The translations under genes were made by a program, and so were the position numbers. 64,000 bases of DNA from Saprospiraceae bacterium. GTDB lineage: Bacteria > Bacteroidota > Bacteroidia > Chitinophagales > Saprospiraceae. The DNA is taken from assembly GCA_020628645.1 (NCBI GenBank), contig JAHDES010000006.1, positions 89,762 to 153,761 on the forward strand, given 5' to 3'. The notes under the pieces were generated by a model. It was given only the letters and a program-made list of their open reading frames with translations, did no database searches and was not told where the DNA came from. This document shows positions 1 through 9,362 of the stretch, one piece after another; position 1 is the stretch's first letter; each line of letters opens with the position of its first letter.

Positions 1-25
1 AATGACCTATAGTTCTCTTCCAATC

Positions 26-778
26 TTATTTCTTTGTTGGTGGATATAGTCTTCTATATTCCTGAATAATTGTATCGGCAGTACCGATTTGATGTGCTTT
101 CCCTTTATTCAATAATAATACACGATCGCAATGTTGCGCAATTGTTCTCAATTGATGACTGACGTGAATGATCGTACGTCCATCTAATAATACATTTTTA
201 AAAATTTCTTCCGATTTTTCTTTAAAAGAAACATCTCCAACACCACCAAAAAACTCGTCCATTAAAAAAATATCAGCTTCAGCATGAACAGCAATAGCAA
301 ATGCAAGGCGACTTCGCATTCCACTAGAGTAGAATTTTACGGGGGTTTCTACAAAATTTTCTAACTCAGCAAATTGTATGATGTCATCGAAGATCGAGCC
401 AATTTTTTTAAATGTAAGTCCTAATATGGAGGCATTAACATAGATGTTTTCTTTGGCAGATAATTGAGGATCGAAACCCATACCTAAAGCAAGACGGATA
501 ATCTTTCCTTTTACGTTTATTTTTCCTCCTTTATTGGGAGGAAAAGCTCCCATGATAAGTTTGAGTAAAGTAGATTTACCACTTCCATTTTTTCCAATAA
601 TACCAAAAAATTCCCCTCTTTTTATTTCTAAATTAATATTCTCCAAGGCATGAATTTCACGTTTAGGATTTGATTTAAAGATATTAAGTACGCGATCACG
701 AATAGAGTCATTCGATGCTTCACGTATGAAAAATGTTTTAGATATATTTTCTAGTCGTATGACTGTTTCTGCACTCAC
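26..778 (-). CDS. Polysaccharide export ABC transporter, ATP-binding subunit (Wzt/TagH-like)
   Basis: This 250-residue protein is the ATPase that powers export of a lipid-linked surface polysaccharide (O-antigen or teichoic-acid type). The Walker A motif GKNGSGKST is at about residues 62-70, the ABC signature begins YSSGM near 150, Walker B (DIFLMDE) is near 169-175, and the switch histidine is near 208. The length fits the short Wzt/TagH form without a C-terminal carbohydrate-binding domain. The start is a GTG at 778, 13 bases after the permease stop, so the two genes form an operon. A methyltransferase or glycosyltransferase cluster that would name the exported polymer is not in the window. 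The family is clear from the motifs; the substrate is inference. Confidence 0.9.
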   Translation of the reverse strand: MSAETVIRLENISKTFFIREASNDSIRDRVLNIFKSNPKREIHALENINLEIKRGEFFGIIGKNGSGKSTLLKLIMGAFPPNKGGKINVKGKIIRLALGMGFDPQLSAKENIYVNASILGLTFKKIGSIFDDIIQFAELENFVETPVKFYSSGMRSRLAFAIAVHAEADIFLMDEFFGGVGDVSFKEKSEEIFKNVLLDGRTIIHVSHQLRTIAQHCDRVLLLNKGKAHQIGTADTIIQEYRRLYPPTKK

Positions 779-791
779 AAGTAATAAGATG

Positions 792-1589
792 TTAATATTT
801 TTCGGCAGCTACATGTGAATATCGTTTAAATAGAAAAACACTAAGTAGTAAGAAACCGAATGCATAAGCTAAATCAAAAAAATATAAATAATAATCAGGC
901 GGACTAGCATTCAGTGTAGTTAGTCGTGTATTGATTATGATTCCTGAAACAGGATTTAGATAAAAGATAAAATGATATCTTTCTGGTATTTGAGCTGGGG
1001 TATAAATGATTGGGGTCAACCAAAAGCCTAGTAACATCGCCATATCCCAAAGATGTACAATATCCTTAAAATAGATATGAATGGTAGATAACAATATTGT
1101 TACTGCTAAGGCTAAAATAAAAATGTTTGATATTAATATAGGAATATGAAGGATATTCCATGTGGGATTAATTCCTACAAAAATATAGACAATAATGTAC
1201 GCCACAAAATTGAACAGAAAGCCCAAGAAAACACTAAAAATGGCAGAATAGTATAAGTCTAATTTATTGAATTGAATATTTTCAATCAAATAGCGTTTTT
1301 GAGTGAGAATAGATAGTCCTTTTCGAGTAGATTCGGAAAAAAAAAGCCAGAAGATAAGTCCAGAAAATAAATAAAGCGCGAAATTCTCTGTTCGGCTTTG
1401 AAAAAGAATGGTGAAAGCAAAATAATATACGATAACCCGAAAAATCGGATTGAGCAATGCCCAGAAAAGCCCTAAACTATTATCATAATACCGTCTACGA
1501 AAATCGACTTGTGCCAATTTCCAAATACGCTCCAGCCGATTATTCTCTGGAAGTCGTTCCAGTACGGGTCTCAAAAGTTGATTAAACAT
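792..1589 (-). CDS. Polysaccharide export ABC transporter permease (ABC-2 type, Wzm/TagG-like)
   Basis: This inner-membrane permease of about 265 residues pairs with the ATPase encoded just downstream. It has about six hydrophobic segments and the early amphipathic RRRYYDNSLGLFWALLNP region typical of ABC-2 O-antigen/teichoic-acid exporters. The open frame extends upstream to 1616. I chose the internal ATG at 1589 (MFNQLLRP) because a Bacteroidota -7 box (TATATTTG on the minus strand, 1621-1614) overlaps the more upstream ATG and would put the transcript start near 1607. The substrate (O-antigen, capsule or other glycan) cannot be told from the sequence. Confidence 0.85.
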   Translation of the reverse strand: MFNQLLRPVLERLPENNRLERIWKLAQVDFRRRYYDNSLGLFWALLNPIFRVIVYYFAFTILFQSRTENFALYLFSGLIFWLFFSESTRKGLSILTQKRYLIENIQFNKLDLYYSAIFSVFLGFLFNFVAYIIVYIFVGINPTWNILHIPILISNIFILALAVTILLSTIHIYFKDIVHLWDMAMLLGFWLTPIIYTPAQIPERYHFIFYLNPVSGIIINTRLTTLNASPPDYYLYFFDLAYAFGFLLLSVFLFKRYSHVAAEKY

Positions 1590-1613
1590 ATTATGGGATT
1601 GCAATTTGCAGTA

Positions 1614-1621
1614 CAAATATA
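1614..1621 (-). promoter_or_regulatory. Candidate -7 promoter box for the ABC transporter operon
   Basis: The minus strand reads TATATTTG, a full match to the Bacteroidota -7 consensus TAnnTTTG, about 25 bases upstream of the preferred permease ATG. No good -33 TTG lies at the usual distance, so this is only half a promoter. Confidence 0.35.
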
Positions 1622-1744
1622 CATAATTTATTGTACACGAACTGTTTTAATTGCAGTAATCAGTTGAGTTTTTGTAATCAGTCTTTTTACATACGAATTT
1701 TCGGAAAGAGAGTTGTCTTAATAGAAAGTTTTATATAGAAAATT

Positions 1745-2176
1745 TTATGGTTCAAGGAAGGTTTTCAATCGTTTAAAATCAGCAGCTTGTTTTTTTTGCA
1801 TGCCTGATTTCATAAAGATGGAAAATAGATTTGCGATAGCGGGTTTGAGTTGTACATGTGTGTTGACAATTAACTTTGTAGCTGTACCTTGATCTAGAAA
1901 ACGAATTTGTACAGTGCTGTTCATTTGTTGGTGAGAAAGTTGTGTAGTAAGCGTTTTATTTTTTTGAATTTGAGTAATGATTTCTTCCACTTCTAGCTTT
2001 CCATCGGCATCTTCAAATACCAGGACTCCTTTGTCGCCTTGTCGTTTTCGATTTCCTTTTTGTAGTGTATAATATTTAAAATCATCAATCCAGTGTTTTA
2101 GATTTCGGTGATCTAAAACAGAACGATATACCTGTTGCACAGGAACATTAATTAAAATTTCAGTAGAAAATTTCAA
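1745..2176 (-). CDS. SRPBCC (START-like) family protein
   Basis: This 143-residue cytoplasmic protein has the SRPBCC/polyketide-cyclase pattern. It opens with a strand, EILINVPVQQVYRSVLD, followed by a helix and the KHWIDDF segment, then alternating strands and a long C-terminal helix ending near residue 140. Members bind hydrophobic ligands or act as ligand-binding regulators. Nothing here identifies the ligand. It is a lone gene on the minus strand, about 130 bases from the ABC operon. Confidence 0.7.
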   Translation of the reverse strand: MKFSTEILINVPVQQVYRSVLDHRNLKHWIDDFKYYTLQKGNRKRQGDKGVLVFEDADGKLEVEEIITQIQKNKTLTTQLSHQQMNSTVQIRFLDQGTATKLIVNTHVQLKPAIANLFSIFMKSGMQKKQAADFKRLKTFLEP

Positions 2177-2252
2177 GTCTTCAAAAACGTATAAATGTAG
2201 ATAAACTACTACTTAAATTTTTAAAAAATAAATTGCTTATACAGTAGAACGT

Positions 2253-3068
2253 CTACCACATACTAGGGTTAGCTGCCCGACAGGTTTCAACCATGCGCAT
2301 GTATTGTCCATGCGTAAAACCACAACTACAAGAAGGGTCATAATAGGACATGAAGTTGCCCACATCTGGTTTATAATACTCTCCATTGGCATCTTGCATA
2401 GTAGCAACAAAACGACATCCCATTTCTACATCCACCCACATCGTAGTAGTATCCAACTCCACATAAGGGTCGGCAGGGGTATCACAGATCATATCTCCTG
2501 TTGTTTCACAATTATCGCCATTGACCAATTCTTCGGTCATTCCTGTAGGCGAGTCACCTGGCTCAAAGGTGTGTTTTAAACCAAAATAATGCCCCATTTC
2601 ATGGGTGAAAGTACCTTCATCAATACAAGCAATGACAATTCCTCCATTTTCTAATAAGCCAATTCCTCCAAGTGATGCAAAACCACAAACAGGAGGTTCT
2701 CTTTTTATTGGGCTGGTATTGAAGTACATATTAATTCGACGATCTAGATTATACAATACCTGCATCTCTTCCCATTCATTATTTTCTAAACTATCATACT
2801 GGAAATTGGAGATTAAATCAAGATTACACAATTCAAACGAAACACAAATAGGTTCAAAATTTTTATTTAACCCCTCTATTGCTGTTTCAATATCGGAGCG
2901 ATAAGCCTCCAAATCCATTTCTTGCCCTTCAATTTGCACCACATGCCCAGCTATAGAAAATGTTTTATTCAAACAAGGAAGTGGCGATTGCTTCGTTAAT
3001 AAATCTTGTGCATTTAAACTGATGGTAAAGAAAAAGATAAGACATCCAATTAAGTTGAATTTTTGCAT
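2253..3068 (-). CDS. Secreted M43-family (cytophagalysin/pappalysin-like) zinc metalloprotease
   Basis: This 271-residue exported protease has a signal peptide (about residues 1-21, ending LNAQ). The zinc site is HEMGHYFGLKH with His156, Glu157, His160 and His166, the HExxHxxGxxH form of metzincins. The Met-turn is NFMSYYD around Met240. Cysteines near 186, 195 and 218 and the CSCGFTHGQ segment fit M43 proteases. The M43 family cleaves extracellular proteins, and relatives in Bacteroidota are secreted. Unlike its large neighbours it has no T9SS C-terminal sorting domain and ends soon after the catalytic domain, so export by Sec to the periplasm or an untagged route is possible. Confidence 0.88.
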   Translation of the reverse strand: MQKFNLIGCLIFFFTISLNAQDLLTKQSPLPCLNKTFSIAGHVVQIEGQEMDLEAYRSDIETAIEGLNKNFEPICVSFELCNLDLISNFQYDSLENNEWEEMQVLYNLDRRINMYFNTSPIKREPPVCGFASLGGIGLLENGGIVIACIDEGTFTHEMGHYFGLKHTFEPGDSPTGMTEELVNGDNCETTGDMICDTPADPYVELDTTTMWVDVEMGCRFVATMQDANGEYYKPDVGNFMSYYDPSCSCGFTHGQYMRMVETCRAANPSMW

Positions 3069-3493
3069 ATCACTTTATTTAGCTAAGTATGGGACGGTTA
3101 TTTATTAAATAAAAAAAGAAATTCATTGATTTATTCTATCTAACGATAAATTATCTTTTGTCGATATATACCTAAACGAGATAAAATAGTTTCTAAAATT
3201 ATTATTTTATGTATTGTCGTATAAAAGATATATGGACTTTATAATATTGAATACATAAAGATAAAGTACAAAGACTATTTTGCTACTTTTATTTTTTTTG
3301 ATAAAAACAACCCATTAAAAAATACGTATATATCTTTATATCTAGAAACAAACTTAGCATTTTTGCAAATAGCTGCCAAAATATTTTGATTAAAATGTAT
3401 ATTTGTTCCAAATGTACCGTTAGATTAGTATCAAATACTTGAGATGAGTTTCTACAAAAACATACTCATCCTATTCATAACCATTAATTAGCA
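3069..3493. other. AT-rich divergent intergenic region
   Basis: A 425-base gap between the divergent metalloprotease and PKD adhesin genes. It is very AT-rich with no coding potential. A TATATTTG (plus strand, 3398-3405) matches the -7 consensus about 90 bases before the adhesin ATG, but no -33 TTG lies at the right distance. I see no repeat element here. Confidence 0.5.
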
Positions 3494-6400
3494 ATGAAAC
3501 TATATCAATCACTTCTACTTTTTGTATTTACGTTCTGTTGTACTTTAACCAATTTTGCCCAAACGGCAGATGTCAGAGAGGGCTGTATTCCCCTTGAAGT
3601 AAATTTTATAGCACCAACAGGACAATTTTCCTTTTTCTGGGATTTTAAAGATGGTGGTATCTCTTCCGACCAAAATCCTTCTTATATTTTTACTGAAGCA
3701 GGTACATTTGATGTGGAATTTAAGAATTTTGCAGCAGGACCTGTTGTGGGAACGGTAACGATTAATGTTTATGAGACTCCTGAATTAATGATTTCAACGG
3801 ATGATCCTACAGAAGGCTGTGTACCTTTAACGATCACTTTTGAAGATAATTCTACTATTAATCCTAATATTCCAGTTGATGCTTATAACTGGTTTTACAA
3901 TATAGGCTCAGATATAGGTGGAGGTTCAAGTTCTACTTTTACATTTAATCAAGTAGGAACATTTAATGTAGGCTTGGGCATCGAATCTAGTCTTCCAAAT
4001 TGTACGGTGCAAGAAACTTTTGAAGATTTTGTAACAACAGAAGCTCAACCTAGTATTTCTTTTATTACAGACCCCAATCCACCTGCAAGTTGTACAGCAC
4101 CACTCAATGATGTTAGTTTTACCATAACCTCAGAAACAAATCTGGATTATGTCTGGGATTTTGATGGAACACCTTTTTCTGGAACGAATCCACCCAATCA
4201 AGATTATGAGACGGATGGTAATTATGAAGTGAACTTAACAGGCACATCTTCTAATGGTTGTTCAGCAACAGCTACTACGATAGTAAGTGTAGGTGAACCT
4301 TTTGTAGATTTTGAGGTGAATGATACTATTTGCGTAGGAGCAGCTACTGAAATTACAAATTTGACACAAGTCATGGGAGCTTTTACCTGGGATTTTGGAA
4401 ATGGGGAAACTTCTAATCTAAATAATCCAATCATTCAATATGATACTCCCGGTTTATATACAATTACATTAACGATTGAAACACCCATTGGTTGTATTGG
4501 AGATACTTCAAAGATGATACTTGTACAACAGCCTGATCCTACCTTCACGGCTGATCCTGCGTATAGTTGTACTGGAGAATTAACGACCACTTTCACTCCT
4601 AATAATATTGATAATGAAGGGGAATATTTTTGGGTTTTTGCTGATTTAAGTATATCTCAAGAAACTACCCCTACTCATACCTATATTGAATTTGATACGG
4701 CAGTTTATAGTATTAACGAACCTGTTATTTTGCAAACGATTTTAACTCATACTACCTCAGGAGGATGTGTTGATTTTGATACAGATGTGGTGACGATCCA
4801 TCGCCCTAATGCTGAATTTATGCCTGACGTTGCCCAAGGATGTGCACCATTAGCGGTTGTTTTCTCTGACTCTAGTATGTCAAATGAACCTATTGTAGAA
4901 TGGATATATGATTTTGGAGATGGTATAATAGAAACCTATACCACCGAAGATCCAGTCTCTCATACCTTTACTGCACCGGGGGAATATGAAGTAACTTTAA
5001 TGATCGAAAATGAGGCAGGTTGTAGAGATACTTCTTATGCTATTGAAATTATAGTTGGTGATGCTTTGTCCATAGATTTTACAGTAGATCAAACAACAGT
5101 ATGTCCAGGGGATACCGTAAATCTAGAAACTGTTAGTACAGATCCTTTGATAGATGCATGGCATTTTGAAACAGATAATGGTCGATCCTTTCATTGTTAT
5201 AATGAAGATGAATTGGAGTGGTCGTTTATTACAGAAACAGGCGATATGGATGTATCGCTGCAAGTAGAATATAATGGTTGTTTTAGTGAAATTACCAAAA
5301 CAGATTTAATTAGTGTTCAAGGTCCTATTGCAGATATTTATTATGAAATAGATTGTACAACTCCATTTCAAGTGATGTTTGCAGATTCAAGTAGTGGAGC
5401 AATTACCCGTACCTGGGATTTGGGCGATGGAAATACGAGTATGCTGAATGAATTTACGCATACTTATGCTGATACTGGTGATTATGTAGTAAAACTTACT
5501 TCGGTTAATCCATTTACAGGATGCCCAGAATCTGTAGATTCATTGGTAGTCTGTATTCGAGATATAAAGGCCGATATTCAATTAGATACACTTATTTGTA
5601 CAGGTCAAGAATACATGTTGGATGCAAGTAATTCTGAAGGAGTAGATGCGCGTTGTTGGCGTGGCTATTGTTGGGATATTCCGTTTAGTAATCGTCCGAT
5701 CACTACGCAAGATGCTGTAACTCCATTCGTATTCAGTCCTACCGAAGATCAAATTGTAGAATTAGTCGTCACTGATATTAATGGTTGTACGGATACGGCT
5801 ACTTTAGATGTACGCGTGTATGAAGTTCAAACCGTTTTTGAGATGGATGATGACGTGATTTGCTTACCTGGCACAATAAATTTCACTGATCTTACTCAAG
5901 CAGATACTACTATTGCTACTTGGGAATGGACCTTTGGTGACGGAAATATGGGAACAGATTCTTTAGATTCAAATACATATTTACCCGGTACAGTTCCTGA
6001 TAATTTTACAGTTACACTTGATGTAGAAGATGTTTTAGGTTGTCCAGGATCTGCTACCTTACCTGTTTTTGTCTACCAGCCTACTTCAGATATTGGCCCG
6101 ATGGAACCTATTATTATTTGTGAAGGAGATGATGTAGCTTTCACATCTACAGATTTTACGGAACAAGGTTCTAGTTTAAGTTTTGATTGGGATTTTGGAA
6201 ATGGACAAACTAGTACCAATATGAATGAAACGGTAAATTATCCAGATGCTGGTGATTATACAGCTTCATTAACCTACACAGAAATAGCTACAGGCTGTGA
6301 AGGAACAGCGAGTCTTGATGTAGAAGTACAAGCTTATCCAATGGCAGATTTTAGTTCATCGGCAGATGGTCTAGCTTTTATATGTCCCAATGAAGATGTT

Positions 6401-7639
6401 AACTTTTTTGATGGTACTATCTCAGATGAGAATTTATTCTACCAATGGGATTTTGGTTTAGGTGGATTTGTATTTGAACCGAATCCTACTAATATACAGT
6501 TTCCACAAGGAGCTTATGATGTGACGTTAACCGTTACTACTCAAGGAGGTAATTGTAGCGATACACATACAGAACAACTAGAAGCATTAGGACCACAAGG
6601 AGATATTGTATTAAGTACAACAGAAATTTGTTCTGATGGTGAAATTACTTTCACTGCTATAGATTTAGAAGATGTTGCTGTTTATGAATGGCAATTTGGA
6701 GACGGTACTTCTGTTGAGAATGAAGCTACCGTAACGCATACTTATGATCTGGATCCTACAATTACAGAACTCACGGTTGATTTGATTTTAACAGGAGGGC
6801 CAGATGGAAATTGTGTTACAACAGTATCTGAAATTATTAATATCTTCCCAATTGATGCTGGTTTTACTACAGCTAATGGGGAATTCACCTCTTGTGATCC
6901 TACATTTAATTTTGTCAACCAATCATTTGGAGCTACTCAGTATAGTTGGGATTTTGGCGATGGAAATACATCAAATGCCGAAAATCCAACACATTCTTAT
7001 GCAAATGCAGGAGAATATGAGGTTGTGCTTATGGTTTCTAATAGCGCTGGATGTACAGCTAGTTTTTCTCAAACGGTCAGTTATATTGGGGGAGTAGAAC
7101 CCATTGATGCTGACCTAGTAGTTCTTAGTGGTAGAGAAATCTGTCTTTTACCAAATCCACAAAATATTGATTTTGAAAATATTACTTGGGACACCTTTCC
7201 AGAACCTAGTCCTACATATATATATGAACCTCAACTTACTCAAGATTCAGTCATTTCACTAAATGTTACAGGTTTTGCAGATAGTTGTGAAAGTGATGCC
7301 ATTACTTTCAATTATGATATTACGGTTATTCCAGAACTGGATATTCCTAATACCTTTACTCCTAATAATGATGGATTTAATGATCGTTTTACCATTACAT
7401 TAGGTGAAGTATTACAAAGTTATTTTGATGTAACGAGTTTTAAAATATTCAATCGTTGGGGGCAAATGGTTTTTGAAGGAAATTCCACACAGGGTTGGGA
7501 TGGACGATACAATAATAATAATGCGCCTTCAGATGTGTATTTATATTATTTAGAATTATCATACAACGATAATGTCCAATTGAAAGAAGGAGAATCAGCT
7601 ACCTTCATGTATCAAGGAGATGTTACGCTCCTTCGTTAG
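3494..7639 (+). CDS. Giant PKD-repeat surface protein with gliding-motility-type T9SS C-terminal domain
   Basis: This 1381-residue exported protein begins with a signal peptide (about residues 1-23, ending NFAQ). It then carries roughly a dozen PKD-type beta domains, recognised by recurring cores such as FFWDFKDG, FTWDFGNG, YDFGDG and YSWDFGDGN, spaced 80-100 residues apart. The last 100 residues are the gliding-motility-associated C-terminal (type B T9SS) domain, with PNTFTPNNDGFNDRF, the FNRWGQMVFEG core and a YQGDVTLLR ending. Such proteins cross the outer membrane by T9SS and act as adhesins or matrix components; the specific ligand is unknown. Paired cysteines occur in most PKD units. 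The stop codon is immediately followed by the acylphosphatase ATG. Confidence 0.92.
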   Translation: MKLYQSLLLFVFTFCCTLTNFAQTADVREGCIPLEVNFIAPTGQFSFFWDFKDGGISSDQNPSYIFTEAGTFDVEFKNFAAGPVVGTVTINVYETPELMISTDDPTEGCVPLTITFEDNSTINPNIPVDAYNWFYNIGSDIGGGSSSTFTFNQVGTFNVGLGIESSLPNCTVQETFEDFVTTEAQPSISFITDPNPPASCTAPLNDVSFTITSETNLDYVWDFDGTPFSGTNPPNQDYETDGNYEVNLTGTSSNGCSATATTIVSVGEPFVDFEVNDTICVGAATEITNLTQVMGAFTWDFGNGETSNLNNPIIQYDTPGLYTITLTIETPIGCIGDTSKMILVQQPDPTFTADPAYSCTGELTTTFTPNNIDNEGEYFWVFADLSISQETTPTHTYIEFDTAVYSINEPVILQTILTHTTSGGCVDFDTDVVTIHRPNAEFMPDVAQGCAPLAVVFSDSSMSNEPIVEWIYDFGDGIIETYTTEDPVSHTFTAPGEYEVTLMIENEAGCRDTSYAIEIIVGDALSIDFTVDQTTVCPGDTVNLETVSTDPLIDAWHFETDNGRSFHCYNEDELEWSFITETGDMDVSLQVEYNGCFSEITKTDLISVQGPIADIYYEIDCTTPFQVMFADSSSGAITRTWDLGDGNTSMLNEFTHTYADTGDYVVKLTSVNPFTGCPESVDSLVVCIRDIKADIQLDTLICTGQEYMLDASNSEGVDARCWRGYCWDIPFSNRPITTQDAVTPFVFSPTEDQIVELVVTDINGCTDTATLDVRVYEVQTVFEMDDDVICLPGTINFTDLTQADTTIATWEWTFGDGNMGTDSLDSNTYLPGTVPDNFTVTLDVEDVLGCPGSATLPVFVYQPTSDIGPMEPIIICEGDDVAFTSTDFTEQGSSLSFDWDFGNGQTSTNMNETVNYPDAGDYTASLTYTEIATGCEGTASLDVEVQAYPMADFSSSADGLAFICPNEDVNFFDGTISDENLFYQWDFGLGGFVFEPNPTNIQFPQGAYDVTLTVTTQGGNCSDTHTEQLEALGPQGDIVLSTTEICSDGEITFTAIDLEDVAVYEWQFGDGTSVENEATVTHTYDLDPTITELTVDLILTGGPDGNCVTTVSEIINIFPIDAGFTTANGEFTSCDPTFNFVNQSFGATQYSWDFGDGNTSNAENPTHSYANAGEYEVVLMVSNSAGCTASFSQTVSYIGGVEPIDADLVVLSGREICLLPNPQNIDFENITWDTFPEPSPTYIYEPQLTQDSVISLNVTGFADSCESDAITFNYDITVIPELDIPNTFTPNNDGFNDRFTITLGEVLQSYFDVTSFKIFNRWGQMVFEGNSTQGWDGRYNNNNAPSDVYLYYLELSYNDNVQLKEGESATFMYQGDVTLLR

Positions 7640-7909
7640 ATGAAGACTTATTCCATTCAAGTATATGGCAAAGTACAAGGAGTTTGGTATCGTGCCAGCA
7701 CCCAACGCAAAGCACTTTCATTAGGTTTAACAGGTACTGTTCAAAATGAACCTAATGGAAGTGTTTCCATATTAGCCAGTGGCGAAGAAAAAATAATTCA
7801 AAATTTAATAGATTGGTGCAAAGAAGGTCCGCCTCATGCAAAGGTAGAGCGAGTGGAGTCAAAAGAAATTACTATTCAGAATTTTTCTTCCTTTGAGGTG
7901 ATACGCTAA
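7640..7909 (+). CDS. acyP: Acylphosphatase
   Basis: This 89-residue cytoplasmic enzyme hydrolyses acyl phosphates such as acetyl phosphate. The N-terminal KVQGVWYRAST motif supplies the phosphate-binding loop and catalytic Arg (residue 18). GLTGTVQNEPNGSV carries the catalytic Asn (about residue 36). The length is standard. Its ATG directly follows the TAG of the large PKD protein with no spacer, which suggests translation by a terminating ribosome, although the two functions have no evident link. It converges on the diheme protein gene with only 15 bases between. Confidence 0.95.
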   Translation: MKTYSIQVYGKVQGVWYRASTQRKALSLGLTGTVQNEPNGSVSILASGEEKIIQNLIDWCKEGPPHAKVERVESKEITIQNFSSFEVIR

Positions 7910-7924
7910 TTTTTCACTCGGTAC

Positions 7925-8968
7925 TTATTCTTCCATCTCCTTAATCCATTCCCGAATTAAATCAATACCCTCTTGATGCACCATTTTACGACTGAGTTCT
8001 GGCATCATCACCCCTGGGTCGGTTGACTCCATTCGATAGACTAAAATAGAAGCATTGGGTTTGCCCGCTACAATATTATAATCCCGATCTCCAGCCCCTC
8101 GACCCGCTGCAATGGGGGCTTTATTCAAACCTAATTTATAGACATCTGTTTCAGAACTGTGTAAATACAATCCCGAAGTATTAGCAGGCCCATCAGGATT
8201 ATGGCAATGCCCACAATTCGCATCTAAATAGGCACGAGCACGTTGGTCAATAGAAAGTGAGCTGTTGTCCCAAACGGCAAGACGAGGACGAGCTTCTGCG
8301 GGAGGTAGATTATTAATTAATCCTTTTTCATTCCAGTATTCTAATTGATTTTGTGTGCCATCTGTATACTTAAAATCTCCATTTAATTGACGCGCAGAAG
8401 GGCCAATAGGTTTGATTTCATCTTTGTATAAATGACATCCTTTACATTGATTTTTATTGGGAATAGAATAAGCTAGTTGTTGTTTTTTACCATTGTCATC
8501 TCGCCAAACCACCTCCTTTTCATCACCAGCAACATCCAAATACGCATCTTCTTGTTCTTCATCCCAGACATAAGGCAAAGCTGTCCAACCTATTTCTTCA
8601 TGGATGAGTACTCTTGTTTCCATCAATTGTTTTCCTTTTTCAGCTTTACGAGCATCTATAGGGTAATAGAAGGTTTTTAAAATATGTGTACCTATTGGAA
8701 ATTCGAGTACTTGCTCTGCATCATACTGAGCTTGTGTTCCTTCAGGAAAATAGATAAAACGTAATTTTTCAGTATAATCTGAAAATAGGGGAGTGTTTAG
8801 GGAATAAGGAATCACTCGTTCGGCAGGATTGAATTCCTTTAATTCACCTTTGAAAAAACCATATTCGGATAATTGATACGGATATTTTGAGGTACTTGTA
8901 TCAAACGAAAGCCCACTTCCAATGAGCCATGTGATGATAATGATTCCTAGAATAAATTTTGTCTGCAT
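7925..8968 (-). CDS. Diheme c-type cytochrome-like secreted protein (SO2930/HNE_0200 family)
   Basis: This 347-residue exported protein has an N-terminal hydrophobic signal. Two heme-c attachment motifs are visible: CKGCH near residue 175 and CGHCH near residue 252. Downstream Met residues in the PGVMMPELS segment could be axial ligands. The layout matches the family usually annotated as SO2930/HNE_0200 (TIGR03806). Members of that family are regularly found next to a parallel beta-helix protein of TIGR03805, and that partner lies just upstream at 9363-10601. The biochemical role of the pair is not established; electron transfer in the periplasm or at the cell surface is inference. Two repeat elements occupy the gap to the partner gene. 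Confidence 0.85.
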   Translation of the reverse strand: MQTKFILGIIIITWLIGSGLSFDTSTSKYPYQLSEYGFFKGELKEFNPAERVIPYSLNTPLFSDYTEKLRFIYFPEGTQAQYDAEQVLEFPIGTHILKTFYYPIDARKAEKGKQLMETRVLIHEEIGWTALPYVWDEEQEDAYLDVAGDEKEVVWRDDNGKKQQLAYSIPNKNQCKGCHLYKDEIKPIGPSARQLNGDFKYTDGTQNQLEYWNEKGLINNLPPAEARPRLAVWDNSSLSIDQRARAYLDANCGHCHNPDGPANTSGLYLHSSETDVYKLGLNKAPIAAGRGAGDRDYNIVAGKPNASILVYRMESTDPGVMMPELSRKMVHQEGIDLIREWIKEMEE

Positions 8969-8984
8969 AAATTGATAATTCTTA

Positions 8985-9187
8985 GTAGTGGGGCACGAAT
9001 AAATTTACATTCTTAATTCCTCGAATTAGCTCAATTAACTTCCCACCAAAGGTGGACAGGCATTTTCAATGACTTAGCCACCCTCCCGCTATCGCGGTTC
9101 ATTCCGCTAGTATCTTATACTACCCTCTGGGTAAAGCTGCATTCATGCTATTTCAAGGAAAGTAAATTTATTTTCTCTGCGTGCCTT
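8985..9187. repeat. 203-bp dispersed inverted-repeat element, copy 1 (family R2)
   Basis: Almost identical to 20741-20943 over about 203 bases. The ends are imperfect inverted repeats: GGGCACG then AAATTTAC at the left, GTAAATTTATTTTCT then CGTGCC at the right. No reading frame is conserved. This is a MITE-like, non-autonomous dispersed element. It sits between the two genes of the cytochrome/beta-helix pair. Confidence 0.8.
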
Positions 9188-9247
9188 ATCTTACCCAATT
9201 TATGTTTTTTGTTTAACTTATAGTCTTAACGAAGGTTTAAAATTATA

Positions 9248-9357
9248 GTTCTTAGACCAAAATTGTGACTTCAATGGAATTTCAAAACGCTTGTCTCTCA
9301 AAATCATAGATTTATTGAGCCGTCACATTTTTCATTCCACATAATTTGTCTAAGAAC
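9248..9357 (-). repeat. MITE-like element, family R1 copy a
   Basis: A 110-base element bounded by GTTCTTAGAC and GTCTAAGAAC, with the inverted-repeat ends extending through the AAATTGTG region. It is the same family as 11431-11545, 59873-60015 and 63562-63676. Its orientation is opposite to the 59873 and 63562 copies. Non-coding. Confidence 0.8.
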
Positions 9358-9362
9358 CAAAA

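Noticed and set aside
2304..2904. Open frames on the plus strand opposite the metalloprotease gene
   Set aside because: They lie antisense to a gene with clear catalytic motifs and have no protein-like composition.
3398..3405. Full promoter for the 1381-residue adhesin
   Set aside because: Only the -7 box fits; no -33 TTG is found at 17-23 bases upstream.
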